The notes: generated by a model from the sequence alone, not told the origin. A stretch of DNA of 64,000 nucleotides from WHTI01 sp963826105 (GCA_963826105.1 CAWGWA010000013.1:124001-188000); one strand, 5' to 3'. Numbered from the stretch's first letter, positions 22,739-34,087 are shown. Program-made: numbers and translations.

Positions 22739-22766
22739 GGGAGCGGCCGCCGAAGCGGCCGCTCCC
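22739..22766 (-). promoter_or_regulatory. 12-bp perfect stem-loop (UUCG tetraloop in the mRNA) between aglE and aglF
   Basis: GGGAGCGGCCGC (22739-22750) and its exact inverse (22755-22766) flank a 4-nt loop that reads TTCG on the transcribed minus strand. UUCG closes unusually stable RNA hairpins. No run of U follows, so it is not a classic intrinsic terminator. Between a binding-protein gene and the permease genes it more likely limits read-through or protects the 3' end of the aglE message, which fits the excess of binding protein over permease that such systems need. Confidence 0.65.
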
Positions 22767-22794
22767 TTCCAACTACCCGCTGGTCAGGCGCGTG

Positions 22795-24111
22795 TTACTC
22801 GGCCGGCCAGCTCGCCTCGATCTCGTCGAGAACGCTCTGCACCGAATCTGGTCCTTCCTGCATGTACTTGATCATCCCGGTCCAGAAGGTACCGGCCCCG
22901 ACTGCCGACGGCATCAGGTCCGACGCGTCGAACCGCCCGGTGTCGTTCTCCAACGCATCCGTTAGGACCGCCGAAGCGTCCGCAAGGATCGAGTTGGCGT
23001 AACAGTCCGGTCCGACGTCGACGTTCGGAGAGATGCGCGAGGTTGCAGTGATGCCGCCCTGCGCACACTGCAACTCCTGATCGGCGAACGCCTCGACGAA
23101 CTCCTTGACCTCAGGAGCGTTCCTGAAGATCACGGACAGCTCGCCGGCGAACAGGGTGCCTTCCTGGTCGATCGGAGGCAGCGGGAACCAGTCGTAGTCC
23201 ACGCCTGCTTCGGTGCCCTCAGGGAAGAAGGCGTTGATGAAGCTCGCCTGTCGGTGCAGCCAGCAGCCAGGCGGGTCCTCGAACATCGGGCCCGGCGCGT
23301 CGCCGAAGTTGATGGCCGGCGTCTGGTCCGCTCCACCGAGGACGTAGCCCTCCGCGAACATCACCTCACCGAAGGTCTCGGCCGCAGCGACGATCGCGGG
23401 ATCGTTGAACGGGATCTCGTGCGTGACCCACTGGTCGTAGACGTCCGCTCCGGCGGTACGAAGGACGATGTCTTCCATCCAGTCCGTGGCCGGCCAGCCT
23501 GTCGCGGTGTCGCTCTCGAAGCCGACACACCAAGGAGTGCTGCCGTCGGCGAGGATCTGGTCACTGAGGGCCAGGAGCTCGTCCCACGTTGTGGGAACGG
23601 TGTAGCCGGCCTCGTCGAAGGCGGCCTTCGGGTACCAGACCATGCTCTTCAGGTTGATGTTCGTCGGCACGCCATAGTGCTCGCCCTCGAACTCACCTAG
23701 AGACATGAAGTACTCACCGAACTGCTGTTCCATCGCGGCGACGTCCATGCCCAGGTCTTCGAGCGAAACCGCATCGCCCGCGCGAGCCAGTTCGATGACT
23801 GCTCCCGGCTGCGGATACATCGCTACGTCCGGCGGGTTTCCACCCTCGATCCGGATCTTCGCCTGCTCTTCGAAGTCGCCAGACGTTTCGATCGTCGCCT
23901 GGTACTCAGCGTCGGCGTTGATCAGTTCGTCGATGATCCCCTGAAGAGCTTCGCCCTCTTCGGGCTCCATGGCGTTGAGGATAGTGACGGTACCGGTGTT
24001 GGCTTCGTCCTCGCCGCCTCCACCTCCACCTCCGCCGTTATCATCATCGCCTCCACACGCCGCGCCCAACATAAGGACGGCGAGCAGAAGCCCCATGATC
24101 TTCAGTTTCAT
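22795..24111 (-). CDS. aglE: Alpha-glucoside-binding lipoprotein AglE
   Basis: A 438-residue extracellular substrate-binding protein. The signal peptide ends with a lipobox (LMLGAAC, Cys at residue 19), followed by a Gly/Asp-rich linker that tethers the lipidated protein to the membrane. The rest is a family 1 carbohydrate-binding fold: NAMEPEEGEALQGIIDE, GNPPDVAMYPQPG, a hinge region and the conserved WYPKAAFDEAGYTVPTTWDEL. The segment with Cys-rich loops (PPGCWLHRQASFINAFFPEG) resembles AglE-type proteins. It lies between aglK and aglF on one strand, so the complete importer is encoded here. Confidence 0.92.
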   Translation of the reverse strand: MKLKIMGLLLAVLMLGAACGGDDDNGGGGGGGGEDEANTGTVTILNAMEPEEGEALQGIIDELINADAEYQATIETSGDFEEQAKIRIEGGNPPDVAMYPQPGAVIELARAGDAVSLEDLGMDVAAMEQQFGEYFMSLGEFEGEHYGVPTNINLKSMVWYPKAAFDEAGYTVPTTWDELLALSDQILADGSTPWCVGFESDTATGWPATDWMEDIVLRTAGADVYDQWVTHEIPFNDPAIVAAAETFGEVMFAEGYVLGGADQTPAINFGDAPGPMFEDPPGCWLHRQASFINAFFPEGTEAGVDYDWFPLPPIDQEGTLFAGELSVIFRNAPEVKEFVEAFADQELQCAQGGITATSRISPNVDVGPDCYANSILADASAVLTDALENDTGRFDASDLMPSAVGAGTFWTGMIKYMQEGPDSVQSVLDEIEASWPAE

Positions 24112-24202
24112 GGTTCCTCCCTTATCGTGCTCGGATTCAATGCTTCTTGGGACTAAACGTCCCCCGGCCCCCTAGGAGATTCAAGGTCCATGTGGCCCTT
24201 GG

Positions 24203-25426
<1,224 letters not shown>

Positions 25427-25539
25427 ATGTGTCCCCTGTCCCATCGTTTGAATGGAGATTTGATATTCACCCAGACGGACAAGTAGCGCAAGTTGCCCTA
25501 CTTGTATGCTCGGAGGAGAACTACGGCAAAAGGAAAGCC
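25427..25539. promoter_or_regulatory. Divergent promoter region between aglK and cellobiose phosphorylase
   Basis: Both the transporter operon and the phosphorylase gene must be transcribed out of this interval. It has an AT-rich centre at about 25450-25470 (GATTTGATATTC), low GC for this genome, which suits a promoter. A GGAGGA at 25512-25517 and AAAGGAAA at 25528-25535 are possible ribosome-binding sites for the rightward gene. No LacI-type palindrome is clear. Confidence 0.35.
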
Positions 25540-27991
25540 CTGACGCGTTTCGGAAGGTTCGACGACGAGGCCCGCGAATATGTGATCTCGCGCCCTGACA
25601 CACCGCTTCCCTGGATCAATTACCTCGGAAGTGAGGACTTCTTCAGCCTCATCTCAAACACTGCCGGCGGATACTCCTTCTATCGCGACGCGCGATTGCG
25701 ACGACTCACCCGATACCGGTATAACAGCGCCCTCGGGCGACGGTGGCGGTCGTTTCCTCTACATACGTGATGCCGACGGCGACTGCTGGTCGCCCGCGTG
25801 GCAGCCGATGAAGAGCGAACTCGAGAGTTACCGGTGCCGGCACGGCCTCGGCTACACATGGATCGGTGCAAGCCGGGGCGGGATCGAGGCCGAGACCCTC
25901 TATCTCGTGCCCCTCGGCGAGACGCTCGAGATCTGGCACACGACGGTGACCAACCATCGCGAAAACGCGGCATCGATCAGCCTGTTCGGTGCGGTGGAGT
26001 TCTGCCTCTGGGACGCCTGGGACGACCAGACCAACTTCCAGCGGAACCTCTCGATCGGCGAGGTCGAGGTGGCCGGCAGAGCCATCTTCCACAAGACGGA
26101 GTACCGGGAGCGCCGCAACCACTTCGCCTATCTCGCTTGTTCCGACGAAACCGCGGGGTTCGACACCCAGCGGGAAGCCTTCCTGGGTCCCTACCGGGGG
26201 TGGGACCACCCGCAAGCCGTGGAAACCGGGCACTGTACGGATTCGATCGCTCACGGGTGGTCGCCGATCGGTGCTCATCAGGTCGATCTGACCCTCGAGC
26301 CGGGGGAGAGCCGCACGGTCAACTTCGTCCTCGGCTACTGGGAGAACCCGCGTGGAGTCGAAGTTCGATCCGACCGATCCCCAAACCATCAACAAGGAAC
26401 TCGTTCGCCCCGTCATCGACCGTTACCTGCGGGACGACGAGATCGAGGCCGCGAGACGCCATCTCGCCGAGCACTGGTCGGATCTGCTCGGCGGACTCCA
26501 AGTGTCGCTGCCCGACGAGCACGCGAACCGCATGGTGAACATCTGGAACGCGTATCAGTGCATGGTCACCTTCAATCTGTCCCGCTCGGCATCGTTCTTC
26601 GAGTCGGGAGTGGGACGGGGGATGGGGTTCCGCGATTCGAACCAGGATCTTCTCGGCTTCGTCCACATGGTCCCGGAACGAGCACGCGAACGCATCCTCG
26701 ACATCAGCGCGACGCAGTTGCCCACAGGGGGTGCATGGCATCAGTACCAACCCTTGACCAAACGAGGCAACGATGCGGTCGGATCGGGCTTCAACGACGA
26801 CCCTCACTGGTTGATCCTCGCGGTGGTCGTGTACCTGAAGGAAACCGGTGACGACGGGATCCTGGATGAACCCGTTCCGTACGACAACGAGCCGGGGTCG
26901 GAGACTCCTCTCTACGAGCATCTGCAGCGGGCTCTGCCGTTACACGATCGATCGGTTAGGCCCCCACGGACTGCCCCTGATCGGTCGCGCCGATTGGAAC
27001 GACTGTCTCAACCTCAATGTCTTCTCGGAGACGCCGGGCGACTCCTTCCAAACAGCAGAGAACCGTGACGGCGGAGTAGCCGAATCCGTTTTCATCGCCG
27101 GCCTATTCGTTCTCACCTCAGAAGAGATGGCGGTGATCGCGGAACGACGCGGGCATCCGGATGAAGCGGAGGACTACCGTCTGGAGCGCGAGAAGATGAT
27201 CGCCGCCGTGAACGAGTACGGCTGGGACGGCGCTTGGTTCCGGCGCGCGTACGACTACTACGGCAATGTGGTCGGCTCGGCGAGCAACCATGAAGGAAGG
27301 ATCTACGTCGAGGTCCAGGGCATCTGCATCCTCGCGGGACTCGGCCTTGATGACGGAAAAGCTGACAGCGCGCTGGGCTCCGTGGCCGAGCATCTTGCAA
27401 CTCCGCACGGGATCGTCCTTCATCAGCCCGCGTACTCGAGGTATTACCTCGAACTCGGGGAGATGGGTTCGTATCCGCCTGGATACAAGGAGAACGCAGG
27501 CATCTTCTGCCATACGAACCCGTGGATCATGATCGCCGAGACTTTGGCGGGGAACGACGATCGCGCCGTTCGATTACTACTTGCGGATCAATCCCTCGGC
27601 CCGCGAGGAGATCAGCGACGTCCACCGCTGCGAGCCGTACGTCTACGCACAGATGATCGCCGGCAAGGATGCAGCGGCACCCGGGGAGGCCAAGAACTCG
27701 TGGCTGTCAGGTTCGGCGGCCTGGAACCTGGTCGCGATCACGCAACACATCCTTGGGATCAGGCCGGAGTACGAGGGTCTGAGGATCGATCCTCACGTTC
27801 CGTCGGATTGGGGCGAGTTCCAGGTCATCCGGAGGTTCCGAGGCGCTGCCTACGAGATCAAAGTCACCAAGCCGCGGGGGGCCCAGGCGCGGGTCACCGA
27901 GATCGTCGTGGACGGCCGCCCGATCGACGGAAACCTAGTCCCACCGGCCCCCGCGGGCTCCACCGTCCGGGTTGAGGTATCTGCCGGATAG
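25540..27991 (+). CDS. Cellobiose phosphorylase, GH94 (at least four frameshifts)
   Basis: About 815 residues when frames are joined. The protein phosphorolyses cellobiose to glucose 1-phosphate and glucose in the cytoplasm. The match to GH94 cellobiose phosphorylase is near-continuous: GRFDDEAREYVISRPDTPLP, INYLGSEDFFSLISNTAGGY, then SASFFESGVGRGMGFRDSNQ with the catalytic Asp just after it. It continues with PLIGRADWNDCLNLN and YKENAGIFCHTNPWIM, and ends with EPYVYAQMIAGKDA. Shifts lie near 25735, 26350, 26935 and 27570. The start is uncertain: CTG at 25540 matches the family N-terminus and follows AAAGGAAA, while a GTG at 25429 would add 37 unsupported residues. It diverges from the agl transporter. 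Confidence 0.9.
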
Positions 27992-28059
27992 ATCGGTGAC
28001 CGGGGGAATAAGTAGTTCTGACGATGTACTCACGCCTCGGGGTGGCCGATAAAAGGGGC

Positions 28060-28422
28060 ATGAAACGTCCCGTGGTGCTGATCATCGACGACGATCCATC
28101 GATGCAGGAGATCATGGCCGCCATGTTCGAAGACCACGGCGGCTTCCGCATCGGAGGCGTAGGTCAGAACGGCTTCGAAGGAGCCATGCTCGCCTGTGAC
28201 CTCGAGCCCGATCTCGTCGTGCTCGACTACTGCATGCCGCGCTGGGACGGTGACCGGACCGCGATCTTCATCCGCGAGCAGTGTCCCGGCCTCAAGATCA
28301 TCGCCTTCTCGGCCGCTCTCCAGACGTGCCCCGAGTGGGCCGACGATTTCCTCGACAAGACCCGGATCGAGGATCTGGTTCCACTAGCCGAGCATCTCTG
28401 CGCCGCAGCCCTTAGCCGCTGA
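28060..28422 (+). CDS. Stand-alone response regulator receiver domain protein
   Basis: A 120-residue CheY-like protein with no output domain. The acidic pair is in LIIDDDPSM, the phospho-accepting Asp in LVVLDYCMPRWDGD and the conserved Lys in FLDKTRIEDL. Ser in IIAFSAAL takes the switch Thr/Ser position. The ATG at 28060 gives a normal receiver start; an upstream ATG at 28024 adds 12 residues. No histidine kinase is adjacent, so partner and target are unknown. Signalling through protein-protein contact is the usual role of such single domains. Confidence 0.88.
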   Translation: MKRPVVLIIDDDPSMQEIMAAMFEDHGGFRIGGVGQNGFEGAMLACDLEPDLVVLDYCMPRWDGDRTAIFIREQCPGLKIIAFSAALQTCPEWADDFLDKTRIEDLVPLAEHLCAAALSR

Positions 28423-28425
28423 GCT

Positions 28426-29586
28426 TCAGAGGCGTTCGATGATGATGGCCATGCCCTGGCCCCCGCCGACGCACATCGTTTCGAGCCCGAAGTTCTTGTC
28501 GGTGTCCCGGAGTTGGTTGATCAGGGTCCCCATGATGCGAGCGCCGGTCATCCCGTAAGGGTGGCCGATGGCGATCGCCCCACCGTTGGGATTGAAGCGG
28601 TCGTCGAACGGATCCATCCCGACCTCGCGGCACACGGGGATGACCTGAGCGGCAAATGCCTCGTTGAGTTCCATGACGTCGATATCGCCGATCGACATGC
28701 CCGCCTGCTTGAGGACCTTACGTACTGCTTCGATCGGACCGACCCCCATGATCTCGGGCTCGATCCCCGAAACCGACGAGGCGACGATGCGAGCCAGGGG
28801 AGTGACCTCGAGTTGCTCGGCGCGCTCGGCGCTCATGACGACCACCGCGGCGGCACCGTCGTTGAGCGGGCACGAGTTCCCGGCCGTTACGACGCCGTTG
28901 GGGTCGAATGCCGGGGCCAAAGTCTGTAGCTTCTCGAAGCTCGACGACGCACGTGGACCGTCGTCCTTCTCGACGACGGTCCCTTCGGAGTTCGTGTAGG
29001 CGGAGATCTCCCAATCGAAGAAGCCGCGCTCCTGCGCCGCAACCGCGCGCTCCTGGCTACGTTGCGCGAAGCGGTCCATCTCGTCGCGCTCAACGCCGTA
29101 CTTCTTGGCGACGTTCTCGGCCGTCATGCCCATCGGGATGTAGACGTTCGCGATCGGCGCGTCGTCGCCGAACAGACTCGGATGGAGTTCTTCCATGTCC
29201 TTCGGGTAGCCGTCGACCTGGCTGATCGACTCAACACCACCAGAGACGAACACGTCGCCTTCGCCGGCCTTGATCGCGTGGAACGCCATGCGGATCGTCT
29301 GCGTGGATGAGGCACAGAAGCGGTTCACCGTCGTGCCTGGAACGTGCTGTGGGAGCTCGGCAAGGAGTGCCGCTCGGCGACCGAGGTTCATGCCCTGCTT
29401 CGCTTCGGGGAACCCGCATCCGATCATGACGTCGACCACCTCACCGGGGTCGACCTCGGGAACCTTTGCGAGGGCTTCCTTGATGGCGAACGCCATCAGG
29501 TCGTCGGGGCGGTCGCCTACGAGCGAGCCTTTCTTGGCTCGTCCCACCGGCGTGCGGGCAACGGAAACGATCACTGCTTCGGCCAT
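28426..29586 (-). CDS. Acetyl-CoA C-acyltransferase (thiolase)
   Basis: A 386-residue thiolase that cleaves 3-ketoacyl-CoA or condenses two acyl-CoA units. The acylated Cys is C91 in NRFCASSTQ. The His of GGAIAIGHPYGMTGAR and the second active-site Cys in ETMCVGGGQGM are present. Length and start (MAEAVIVSVARTPVGR) are standard. The sequence resembles FadA-type actinobacterial thiolases used in beta-oxidation, but no hydratase or dehydrogenase partner is next to it. Convergent with the receiver-domain gene, 3 bp apart. Confidence 0.93.
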   Translation of the reverse strand: MAEAVIVSVARTPVGRAKKGSLVGDRPDDLMAFAIKEALAKVPEVDPGEVVDVMIGCGFPEAKQGMNLGRRAALLAELPQHVPGTTVNRFCASSTQTIRMAFHAIKAGEGDVFVSGGVESISQVDGYPKDMEELHPSLFGDDAPIANVYIPMGMTAENVAKKYGVERDEMDRFAQRSQERAVAAQERGFFDWEISAYTNSEGTVVEKDDGPRASSSFEKLQTLAPAFDPNGVVTAGNSCPLNDGAAAVVVMSAERAEQLEVTPLARIVASSVSGIEPEIMGVGPIEAVRKVLKQAGMSIGDIDVMELNEAFAAQVIPVCREVGMDPFDDRFNPNGGAIAIGHPYGMTGARIMGTLINQLRDTDKNFGLETMCVGGGQGMAIIIERL

Positions 29587-29712
29587 CCGAGGCTCCTTCC
29601 TAACGGCCCTTACGGCCGGATCACCGTCGTTTCGGGGGAGCCTAACTGTTGAAGCTGGGACTCGGGGTCGGGTGGGGGTGACGGTCGCTCTCGGCTCCGG
29701 TTCCGGCTCGTC

Positions 29713-31632
29713 TTACAGCCCGGGGAGATCGGGCAGATTGATCATCGAGGGGGTCGCTATCAACGGCGCCTTGGCAGTGTTGGCGTAGCGGTCACCGACG
29801 CGTGCCGGAGCCGCCATCGGAACGAGCCACTCGGTCTGTTGCCCGTCGATCTCGGTGATCGGCTTCGGCAGCATCGCGTTGTCGGTGTCGTTCGTTACGA
29901 AGTAGTGGATCCCGTGACTGCCGAACGCTCCTTGCTTGTAGAGCCCTGTGTAGCCCTCGGGGGCCTGACCGAAACAAGGCAGATCGACGTAGTCGATCTC
30001 TCGCTCGGTCATCCAGGCGTAGCTCTCGCCCGGCCATTCGCGGCGCGACGGGTTGTCGCCGGTTCCGTCGTCGAGACACGCATCATCCCGGTAGTAAGGA
30101 GTGACGAGTGGATTCTCGAGTGCGTTCGCGTTCTTCAGTTCGAACATGTAGACGAGCGAGCCGCTATCGCCCTTGCCGGCGATCTGCTCCCAGTTGAGGA
30201 ACGCCAGGGGCCGTGTGAAGGTCGGATCGGGGACATCGAAGAAGGCCGGCTGTCCGAAGATGTCGTCGATATTACCGACGGCTTCATCGCTGATGCCGTC
30301 GATCGGCACACCGGTTTCGAGCGCCTCGTTGTAATAGGTCGAGACCTTGTCGTGGTTGTAGTCCCACGACGTGTAGAGACCATCGGGTGGGATCGGGTGG
30401 ACACGCACGTGATAGCGGGAGGTGATCGTGTCCCGGTAGAACGTCTCGATCTTGGTGACGTTGGTTCCGGAATCTGCTCCCCAGATCTCACGGATGGCGC
30501 GGACCGGTCCGGCTAGCTCTCCGAGCAAAGTGGAGTTGCCTTCCCAGTTGACCTGCTCGTCCTCGAAACCCACCAGCGAGATCGTGGAGTCGGGACTCTG
30601 CTGGAACGCGCGCCCCTTCCATCGATCGACGAGGTCGGGGCCGTAGTCGCCGGGCAGTCCCGGCTTAGCGATGCGCTTGGAGCGAATCATCCAACGTCCC
30701 GTCGCTCTCCATCGGTACGTTCGGGTGCTGACGGTGATGCCGTCGCGCGGGAAGCGGTCGGTGGACTCGCGCACGGTTCCGTTGGGGTCGCACACAGTGC
30801 CGGAGAGGTTCGGTCCGTATCCGGTGTTCGACGTGCCGAGCTTCTCGGGGTCGTCGTCGGCGAACGATCCGCGGTCGATCCATTCGTCGGCGTTCGCGTC
30901 GCGCTCGTAGTGGACGTAACCGTTACCCGAGTCGAATCGGGAGCCGCTCTCGGTCGTGAACAGATAGATGTGACTCGTCGATCCGGGGGCCAGGGGGTCG
31001 GTCAAGGTGATGTCGTAGGGATCGCTTAGGGCTCCGGACGGGGCTTCCGCATCGGATGGAGCCGCGGCTCCGGCATCAGAGGCCATGAATGCGATCTCGT
31101 CGTCGTCATCGAGGGTCGGGACCGGATCGGCCATGGCCTCGGCCCCCTCCGGGTAGGCGGCGAAGCACTCCCCGGCGATCTTCTTCCACGATTCAACATC
31201 CCACGCGTAGGTGAGTTCCTCGTCGGTGCCGGAGTAGAAGCCAAAGTCCGAGTTGGCGTTGGCGAGGAAGTAGGGGAACCGCTCGTCGATCTGAACCGGG
31301 ACCTCGACGAAGCGACTCCCGTTCCAGCGATAGGCGGCGATCGTCGCCGGGTCGACGCCGGTCCGGGGGTCCGGTGGAACGGTGATGGTCCCGTTGTGGG
31401 CATCCCGGACGTTGTCGCCGTACTCGGTGCCGGAGGGGTAGGTGTTGGCCAGCCCGGTCGCCGCCAGGCGCGACCACTGCGGGAGCCGGTCGCCGGTCAG
31501 TACCACGGCCTCGACCCCCCGGGCGGGAGCATCGAGTACCGATAGCTGAGCACCACTGGTCGCCGGAAGGGCCACCAGAAGCGTGGTCACCATCGCACCG
31601 ACGCAGAGAACGGCTGAGCTCCGGCGAGTCAT
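29713..31632 (-). CDS. Large secreted protein of unknown function
   Basis: A 639-residue protein from the ATG at 31632, which follows AAAGGA. The signal peptide is clear (TRRSSAVLCVGAMVTTLLVA, cut near TSGAQ). No known domain is recognised. The body is rich in Asp, Tyr and Trp with few hydrophobic stretches, typical of an extracellular beta-rich protein. Visible features are an acidic LDDDDEIAFMASDAG stretch around residue 175, a TSHIYLFTTESG strand, four to six scattered cysteines, and a C-terminal WLVPMAAPARVGDRYA. There is no lipobox and no cell-wall sorting signal. It is transcribed toward the thiolase gene but 126 bp away. A longer reading to 31707 adds 25 residues without support. Confidence 0.85.
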   Translation of the reverse strand: MTRRSSAVLCVGAMVTTLLVALPATSGAQLSVLDAPARGVEAVVLTGDRLPQWSRLAATGLANTYPSGTEYGDNVRDAHNGTITVPPDPRTGVDPATIAAYRWNGSRFVEVPVQIDERFPYFLANANSDFGFYSGTDEELTYAWDVESWKKIAGECFAAYPEGAEAMADPVPTLDDDDEIAFMASDAGAAAPSDAEAPSGALSDPYDITLTDPLAPGSTSHIYLFTTESGSRFDSGNGYVHYERDANADEWIDRGSFADDDPEKLGTSNTGYGPNLSGTVCDPNGTVRESTDRFPRDGITVSTRTYRWRATGRWMIRSKRIAKPGLPGDYGPDLVDRWKGRAFQQSPDSTISLVGFEDEQVNWEGNSTLLGELAGPVRAIREIWGADSGTNVTKIETFYRDTITSRYHVRVHPIPPDGLYTSWDYNHDKVSTYYNEALETGVPIDGISDEAVGNIDDIFGQPAFFDVPDPTFTRPLAFLNWEQIAGKGDSGSLVYMFELKNANALENPLVTPYYRDDACLDDGTGDNPSRREWPGESYAWMTEREIDYVDLPCFGQAPEGYTGLYKQGAFGSHGIHYFVTNDTDNAMLPKPITEIDGQQTEWLVPMAAPARVGDRYANTAKAPLIATPSMINLPDLPGL

Positions 31633-31795
31633 TCCTTCGGGTCCTTTAGGCGGTAGGGGTGATCCGTCCTCTCTGAGATTTCGCCCCCAGGGTGGCTGTT
31701 CCTGCAAGTGCCTGGATTACGTATCAGGTTGAACCCCTTTTGTGTCGATTCTTGTCCATAGTGGTGTCACGATCGTTCATCTCAGGGAGGTCACC

Positions 31796-32222
31796 GTGGT
31801 TCTTGTTCGAAGGATGTTGGTGGTACTTGCAAGCGCTTCGATGGTGTTGGCGTCTTTCGGCGTCGCGTTCGCGCACGACGAGGTGGCCGATTCCAAGGTG
31901 ACGATCACGGAGACCAGCGAGGGCGTGAAGGGCGAAGTCAAGTCCGACGCAGACTTCTGCAAGGTCGCACGGGAAGTGAACGTTTTCAAGGTCAAGCCGG
32001 GCAAGGATAAGAAAGTGGGCTCGGATACGACCAATGCAAAGGGGGAAATGGACTCTCAACATCGAAGGAGCGAAGGGCAAGTACTACGCCAAGGTTGGCC
32101 ACGAAGGTCGCAAAGAGTTCGAGAACCTCGAGCAGTACTTCCACATCCACAAGTGCCACTCGGCAAAGTCCCGAAACGTGAAGTCTAGTACGAACGAGGG
32201 CCCGAGTCGGGGCCGGAAATGA
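31796..32222 (+). CDS. Small secreted two-cysteine protein, copy 1 (one frameshift)
   Basis: About 141 residues. GTG at 31796 follows GGGAGG at the right distance and starts a signal peptide (VRRMLVVLASASMVLASFG) cut before AHDEVAD. The mature protein has VKGEVKSDADFCKVAREV, then VGSDTTNAKGKWTLNIEG, KGKYYAKVG and HKCHSAKS. It is clearly related to the protein at 34472-34855: both share AH(D/E), a (V/F)KG-V-SD-C-R-V run, VGSDTTN--G, G-Y(Y/F)-KV and a late H-C--A-S. Two cysteines probably form a disulfide. The strand-loop pattern resembles a transthyretin-like beta-sandwich. An extra G in the GGGGG run at about 32041-32045 breaks the frame. The stop overlaps the next gene (ATGA). Confidence 0.75.
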
Positions 32223-34057
32223 AGCTGCTGAGACGTATCATCCTGGCACGATCGTGATCCTCGCTCTCGACGCGGGTTACGCAGTGGCTCGTCTCACTCT
32301 CGAGATGAGGGGGGCGGCTTCTGCGCTCGACGAGGGTCGAGGAAGCTCGAAGCCGCCAAGTTCAATAGGGCCGAGCGGAGTTTCGACAGCGCGCAGGACC
32401 ACGCCCACGCAGCGGAGCGGATGACACGGCATCTCAGTTTCCGATTGCTCAGTCATCTTCCGGTGATCGGCTCCGATATTGACGCGGTCGACTCACTGGT
32501 CGCTGCGATGAACCACGGAGCCGGGGCCGGCGTCGTGGCACTGGATGGGATCCAGGCGATGGATCCGAACGATGAAGGACTTGCCGGCGCGTTTTACGAG
32601 AACGGACGGGTCGACCTCGCCGCAGTAGAGATTGCACGTCCTTACATCGACAACGCGGTCAGCCTTTTGCCGAGGCTCGCAACGAAGTAGCGGAGGCGCC
32701 CGAAGGCAATATTCCGCAGGTGTCGAGTGCGGTCGAAGCCGGGGACAACGTCTTGATTCTGCCCTGGACGCCGCTCACGAGGGAGTGCGTGTGATGGAGC
32801 AGCTTCCTAGGCTCCTCGGCGCGTGATGGATCGCGTCGGTACTTCCTTGCATTCCAATCGCCCAGCGAGGTGCGCGGGGCGGTGGGTTGATCGGGTTCTA
32901 CGGGATCCTCGAGGCCGAGAATGGCAAGGTAGACTTCGGGCGCCTAGAGCCGATCGCTGATCTGACGAACCCCCAGGACCCAAATGGTCGATGCTCCCGA
33001 CTGGTTCCGTTCGCTCTACGGTGCCGTCGGAGCGGTGAACGAATGGAGACAGGTCAATGCCTCCATCAATTTCCCCGCTGTATCCGACGTGATCCTCGAT
33101 CGCTATGAACTCATCACCGGTGAACGACTCGACGGAGTCATCGCCATGGATCCCCTTGCGCTCGGGCGAATGACTCGGGGCACCGGGCCGATCGACGCAG
33201 GTGCTCTCGGTAAGATCGGCCCCCACAACGCGCGGGAGGTGCTGTTGAGGGACGTCTATATCGAGTTCCAGGGACGGCCCGATGCGCAGAACAGGGTGTT
33301 GAGATCATCGTCGACCATTTCTGGGATTGGTCGGGAAACATGGACGTCGGCGGTTTCTCTGATGGACTGGGTGACGCGGTGGACCGGGAAGGATCTGAAG
33401 ATCTTTGCCACCGATCCAGCCATTGAAGACGCACTGGTCGATCTCGGGATCGATGGCGGCTATGACGATGTGACCTCGAACGTCCAGGCCGTCTTCAACA
33501 ACAACTGGTCGGCGAACAAGATCGACTACTACCTTCATCGCACCATCGAAACCCACATCGTCTTCGATTCTGACGGCGAAGCCACGGTGACGACGACGGC
33601 ACTGCTAGTCAATGAAGCACCACCCGACGTCGGCGGATTGATGAGCGGGTCGCACATCAAGGGCCAGGCCGACGGGACCAACACGATGTCGTTGTTCTTC
33701 CTGATGCCGGAGGGCTCGAGCGACCCCAAGCTGACCATTGACGGTCGAGGGCCGAGAGGCAACCCGTTCCACGGTCGCGATGACCTGTCGCCGGTCGCGT
33801 GGACGATCGTTCGCGTGCCGGCGGGGGAGACCGCCAGGGTGACGCTGACCTACACGCTCGCCGGCGGAGCCACGGACGGGGTCTTCCCGTTCACGCTGTT
33901 CCCGCAGACCACCGTCAATCCAGATGCGTTCGAACTTACTGCCGAGGGGCCCGATGGTCGCCTCCTCGAGATCAGCGAGATGCGGTGACTCGGGACCTCC
34001 GAACAGTTGATCAGCGGCATTCTCGATCGCGCTCGGAGGTTCCACGTCGAGCTCTAG
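32219..34057 (+). pseudogene. DUF4012-family protein, copy 1 (many frameshifts)
   Basis: Homologous throughout to the intact DUF4012 gene at 34976-36817 but broken by at least eight indels. Readable pieces in order: MKLLRRIILA at 32219, LLSHLPVIGSDIDAVDSLVA, GRVDLAAVEIARPYIDNAVS, RRYFLAFQSPSEVRG, WFRSLYGAVGAVNEWRQVNA, GVIAMDPLALGRMTRGTGPI, ALVDLGIDGGYDDVTSNVQA, VRVPAGETARVTLTYTLAGG, and GILDRARRFHVEL ending at 34057. The same blocks occur in the same order in copy 2 (for example RRYFLAFQSPSEARG, LDGVMAMDPIVLSEMTRGTG). One pair of shifts near 33296 and 33395 cancel each other. I infer sequencing error more than decay because all motifs survive. Predicted to be anchored by one N-terminal helix with an extracellular body. 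Function unknown. Confidence 0.75.
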
Positions 34058-34066
34058 ACGCGGCGA

Positions 34067-34087
34067 AGCCCGGCTCGCGGCCGGGCT
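34067..34087. terminator. 8-bp stem-loop between convergent genes
   Basis: AGCCCGGC (34067-34074) and GCCGGGCT (34080-34087) form a perfect 8-bp stem with a 5-nt TCGCG loop. It sits between the end of DUF4012 copy 1 and the end of the convergent small gene at 34106. There is no strong T run on either side, but the position and stability fit a bidirectional terminator. Confidence 0.55.

Noticed and set aside
28024..28059. Longer start of the receiver-domain protein at ATG 28024
   Set aside because: The extra 12 residues are not part of the receiver fold; the ATG at 28060 gives the normal start.
29597..29616. GGCC-CTTAC-GGCC hairpin upstream of the thiolase gene
   Set aside because: A 4-bp stem in GC-rich DNA is not meaningful.
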